This document shows, piece after piece, positions 17,091 through 20,378 of a stretch of DNA of 20,378 nt. This stretch comes from Scleroderma bovista (Eukaryota > Basidiomycota > Agaricomycetes > Boletales > Sclerodermataceae). The translations under genes and the position numbers were made by a program. The notes under the pieces are model-generated. The model was given only the letters and a program-made list of their open reading frames with translations. It did no database searches and was not told the origin of the DNA. The DNA is taken from positions 1 to 20,378 of the forward strand of contig JAYMGJ010000422.1 of NCBI GenBank assembly GCA_037178675.1, in the 5' to 3' direction. Each line of letters opens with the position of its first letter. Position 1 is the first letter of the stretch.

Positions 17091-18362
17091 TTAGGTGCAC
17101 ATTGTCTCTGCAGGAGGAGGGCGGTAAGCCATGCATGCCCACTGTTCACACTGGGCTGCATATTGTAAGTGCTGTGAATTGTAACCGGTAGAGTTTGGTG
17201 GAAGAGTGTTCACACAACCTGGAGCTGCTGGTCGTGCCAGCTGAGGGGTCTGGTTCCAAGCATATGGAACATGCACAGCTGGACCAGCCAAGGACAATGC
17301 ACACGGTAAGGAAGGAGGGAGCAACTTTGGGTGGTCAGGGGGTATTGGCTGATGAGCTGGAGTAAAATTGAAACAGGGGGATGGCAGCTTGGGGGGGGGC
17401 ATGAGCGCTCTCAAATTGCCAGGGTTTGGTACAGCATTTGACATAGCCAGGACGGGGGGAGGGTTGACTGAAGCTACAAATATGTCAGCATGTCCACAAT
17501 CACAGTAACATTGAAACAAATGCACCCTTAGATTGTGCTGCACTTATGCACTGGGGTATGGACTGTGGATTGGGCAACACTGAGGATATATTAATTTGAG
17601 TCCTATGGATAAGATTTGGACACACACCATTCATATTCTGTGCTCAAACAGTGGTGGCGGGCTTGTTCTTGTACCACCTGTAGCATGGTCCGCATACAAA
17701 CTTCCCAGGCTGAGCAGGATCATAGGCAGCAACATAGTGGCAGGGATCCCCTTTCCAGATGGGCGCTTGACACCTAGACCACTGGCAGACTCTATCTTCT
17801 CTGGCAAATGCATCTTCTGTAAACTGCGTGACAATGTTGGGGGCGGATGCTTGCATTGTAGCACCATGGCGATGAGATAACAGCGCCCGAAAATGAAGGT
17901 ATAAGAATGGCGGAGAACAGTTTAAATATTGTGCAAATGGCTGGGTGGTAACCCAGAAGTGATCTGAACCCAGGAACATGACTGACAACATTTGTGGGTT
18001 AGCAGATGGATGCAACATAGTGACCATGCACTTATGATTACCGTAAATGCTAAGAAAGAAGGTCTTCCACTCAGAGCAAACAGAACTTGGAAGAGGCCTT
18101 GCAGAAACGGTTGAACAGCAATGGGCATCCCGTGCCTCGAGGCAGGACAAGTCGGCTTAGTAGCTTCAGCTAAGGGACTGATAACAGACCTTGAGGCCAT
18201 GGGCGGCAATGCAGAGCAAAATAAAGGAGGACGAGAACTGTATTTGTTGAGCATGGGATGGGGACTGAGAAAGTTTGGCAGGTTCAAGTTTAAAGGAGTA
18301 TCGTTGGTGAGTCCTTGGATGATGAAGCAATCGGCCCAGGCAGTGACTTGAGGCAGCAGCAT
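17091..18362 (-). pseudogene. N-terminal half of the alpha-kinase-like gene (Cys-rich zinc module, Pro-rich linker)
   Basis: Read on the minus strand, a possible start at 18362 (MLLPQVTAWADCF) leads into NLNLPNFLSPHPMLNKY. The frame changes between about 18190 and 18070, where exon borders could not be fixed. The next part is clear: GSDHFWVTTQPF, then a Cys module from about 17760 (CQWSRCQAPIWKGDPCHYVA followed by CGPCYRWYKNKP), a likely zinc-binding fold. After an intron (acceptor at 17540-17538) comes a Pro-rich linker with VPYAWNQTPQLARP, ending YRPPPAETM at the border with LTR sequence. From memory, mushroom alpha-kinase proteins carry such a Cys module and linker before the kinase domain; that link is an inference. 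Its 5' end faces the integrase gene about 70 bp away. Confidence 0.5.
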
Positions 18363-18434
18363 GTAAGTATGTTGAGTAATAAATATTGCCTGTTTCCCTT
18401 CTTCGATCACAGCCCTCCAGAGTTGACTGCTCCT

Positions 18435-20372
18435 ATGGCCAAGCACCTCAACCAGAACAAACCCACATGCACATATTTTGCTCAATGTGATGACATACTG
18501 ACTCGTCTACTTTCAGTGCCACTTGAGCTTATCAAGCCCCACATCATGCAATTGTGGAAAGCCCATCTCACAGACAAGGAAATCGTGGCAGAGCTTCACA
18601 AACATATTGACACTGGAGAGTATGGTATAGGGTGAGTTTACTAGCCTGTACATTTGCAACAAGCAAAGCACTCATCTCTCAGAAGTTTAATGAAGTTTGT
18701 GGCAATCCAGAAGAACCTTGGCTTGCACCGGACCCGGCAGCAAGCACACACCCCGGAGAGCATCCGAGACATCATGGTTGAGATGTGCAGGATGTACCCT
18801 GGTGCTGGCATCCGTGAGATGATCAGGTTGTTGTTTCACGAGCACAATATGGCTGTTTCAAGGTAAGCAATTTAAAATATCTGGGCACCCAACCACACAC
18901 CGACCATCAACTTATATGTAGATCCGTCATGCGGGAGTATTTTGTGACCTATGAGCCCCACTTAATGAGGGAACGGAAGGCTAATCATTTGCAGCGTCAC
19001 CGCTTTTGGGCTGCTGGAGTCAATGATTGGGCCATCGATCAGCACAACAAGTGGCTGCACTTCGGCCTTGCACTACACACTTGCATCGAACCCTTTTCAG
19101 GCCACATCCTGTGGATGAAGGTCTGGCACTCTAATCAGAATCCCCAGCTTATTCTCTCCTACTATATTGAAGTTGTTGAGGCATTGCAGCATAAGTGTGC
19201 TATGTGAATACATCTTTTTTGGGCTGATGCTCCCGCATTGTCAGACATCCCTATGGTTACTCAAAGTGATCCTGGAACAGAAAACTTTGGCATTGCAAAT
19301 GTGCAAACATTACTGTGTCAAATGCACAACCCAATGCTTGAAGGGTTTGTGCAGCACAGGTGGATGCACACAAAAAAAAACATCAAGCTGGAAATTGCCT
19401 GGTCACAACTCAGACGGTGGTTCTGCCCAGGCTTCGAGGCACTTCTTGAGACAGGTGTGGACGAAGGTTGGTATGACCCTGACAACACCTTACAGTTGTG
19501 AGTTTTGCACCTGTCTTCTGACATTGGAAATGATTGCATCTGTCAATAACCACAGAATGGTGTTTCATTGGGTATTTATCCCCTGGCTCCAAGTGGAGCT
19601 GAACAGCTATCAAGACCATATCAACAACAGTCAAAAGCGCCATGACAAGAAAAAGGTAGGTTAACCCTTCTGTATTTATCATGGGGCTGATTCTTGTGAA
19701 GGTTTTGCCCCATGGTATTCCGGAGCTCATATACACATGTGCACAAGACTATGGCATGCTGGATTTCAAGGTAACATTGTTCATGATTTATTTGATGTCC
19801 ATAGACTAAACTATTCCCATTGGTTCCATAGGTAATGGTTTCACCCACCACCATCAACCACATATGTCAACTATACATCAATGCCAAGCATATTGTCTCC
19901 AATTTAGTCCCACCTTCTTTCAACACATACATTGAAATGTGCTACCAACAGCTGGGCTGTCCACCTGTTGGACGCTCATCTGCTTGGGGTGTTTACTGTG
20001 ATCTCCTAGCACTCATATGGCAGTGCAAGGACATTGCTGCTTTGCTTACTGCAATAGATGACCAAAACTTAGTGAATGATGAAGAGTTGCAACTCCTTCC
20101 TGGCCTGCAAGACCTCCATGAGACGGATGGGTATATGGGCGGTCTCGCAAATGGATTAGGCCTTGGTAAGTGCACAATGGCAATTAACGAAGTTGACTCT
20201 AATTATCTTGCACTCATTAGAAGTGGCATATCCACAGGCGACGAACACTGATGATGAACCTAACATTTACAACGAAATTGATGCTGCTCCTGAACTACTG
20301 GTCACTCAATTTTCTTCAGAAGACGAGGATGAGGACAAGGCTGACGAGGAAGATATTGAGAACTATCTGTGA
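18435..20372 (+). CDS. Integrase-core (DDE-type) protein, 8 exons, near-intact
   Basis: Exons: 18435-18631, 18683-18862, 18922-19190, 19245-19497, 19556-19655, 19702-19770, 19832-20165 and 20221-20372. All phases match, giving 517 codons plus stop. The N-terminus is helical, with a helix-turn-helix-like part rich in LTDKEIVAELHKHID and RTRQQAHTPESIRD. The core reads VNDWAIDQHNKWLHFG (Asp 165), VTQSDPGTENFG (Asp 224) and KLEIAWSQLRRWF (Glu 265), a D-D-E triad with spacing 59 and 41. FIPWLQVELNSYQ and VLPHGIPELI follow; the tail is acidic. It resembles the spliced integrase-core family multicopy in mushrooms (Pfam rva-type, recalled, not searched). It would act as a DNA-strand-transfer enzyme in the nucleus. 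The donor of intron 3 reads ATAAGT instead of GTAAGT; retention gives an early TGA at 19205-19207. An upstream GTAAGT...CACAG (18363-18417) suggests a 5'UTR intron. Confidence 0.75.
19191..19244 (+). other. Intron 3 of the integrase-core gene with altered donor (AT instead of GT)
   Basis: The intron begins ATAAGTGTGC where GTAAGT is expected, has a branch-like CTGAT at about 19224 and ends TGTCAG. Only a junction after 19190 restores the frame into the IPMVTQSDPG block, so the splice position is firm. The change is a single G to A. Confidence 0.75.
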
Positions 20373-20378
20373 TCGAAT

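Larger units (their letters stand above)
14696..17092 (+). mobile_element. LTR-retrotransposon-derived insertion splitting the kinase-like gene
   Basis: Both sides carry minus-strand exons of a kinase-like gene. The interior differs in composition and contains LTR hallmarks. The left end starts TGTCAAGACCGG, as LTRs do, and has CACGTGAC near 15259 and hairpins such as ACCAAAC-GT-GTTTGGT near 14827-14842. The right part is a probable 5' LTR with primer site (15904-17069). An ORF lies between (15381-15770). No target duplication joins the two outer ends, and about 250 or more kinase residues are missing. The block is therefore probably more than one insertion or an insertion plus deletion. Confidence 0.55.

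Noticed and set aside
18315..18434. Upstream in-frame ATG at 18315 for the integrase gene
   Set aside because: The frame passes through what looks like an intron (GTAAGT at 18363 to CACAG at 18417); splicing it would break the frame. ATG 18435 was preferred.
17922..18485. 187-codon continuous minus-strand ORF as a single exon
   Set aside because: Its last part reads the DHFW-containing exon in the wrong frame. The Cys-module frame is better supported, so a splice or frame change must lie inside.
20166..20237. Acceptor CACAG at 20237 for the last integrase intron
   Set aside because: It gives a stop after four residues. The acceptor at 20220 (CATTAG) keeps the frame to a natural acidic C-terminus.

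Overview
The window looks like a transposon-rich stretch of a filamentous basidiomycete genome, most likely an agaricomycete. Reasons: spliced genes with many short introns (mostly about 46-65 nt, GTRNGT donors), a Ty3/gypsy chromovirus, a copia element whose primer-binding site matches the initiator-tRNA anticodon arm, an alpha-kinase-like gene, and a gene for the spliced integrase-core family that is multicopy in mushroom genomes. These family assignments rest on reading motifs by eye; no database search was run. No tRNA, rRNA or CRISPR array was seen.

Layout. 1-about 3230: 3' part of a Ty3/gypsy chromovirus pol gene (RNase H, integrase, chromodomain), broken by an in-frame TGA and by a 630-bp solo LTR with a 5-bp target duplication. 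3235-6345: AT-rich repeats: a diverged two-copy repeat, a 151-bp tandem array, and a large inverted repeat whose arms each contain a hairpin. 6346-8216: decayed remnants. 8217-10691: 5' LTR, primer site and gag-protease of a Ty1/copia element cut off at its 3' end. 10692-13783: a multi-exon gene of unknown function, broken by a frameshift and by a 722-bp CACTA-type non-autonomous DNA transposon inserted in an exon. 14224-18362 (minus): an alpha-kinase-like gene, N-terminal half on the right and kinase C-terminus on the left, with its centre replaced by about 2.4 kb of LTR-retrotransposon sequence. 18435-20372: an almost complete 8-exon gene for a DDE-type integrase-core protein (517 codons as modelled), whose one visible lesion is a changed 5' splice site.

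The genes form no metabolic pathway. The region is a nest of insertions: gypsy hit by another gypsy, a cellular-type gene hit by a CACTA element, a kinase gene hit by an LTR element. The most interesting item is the integrase-core gene, a possible transposase of a poorly described element. It stands head to head with the kinase-like gene and downstream of the unknown gene.
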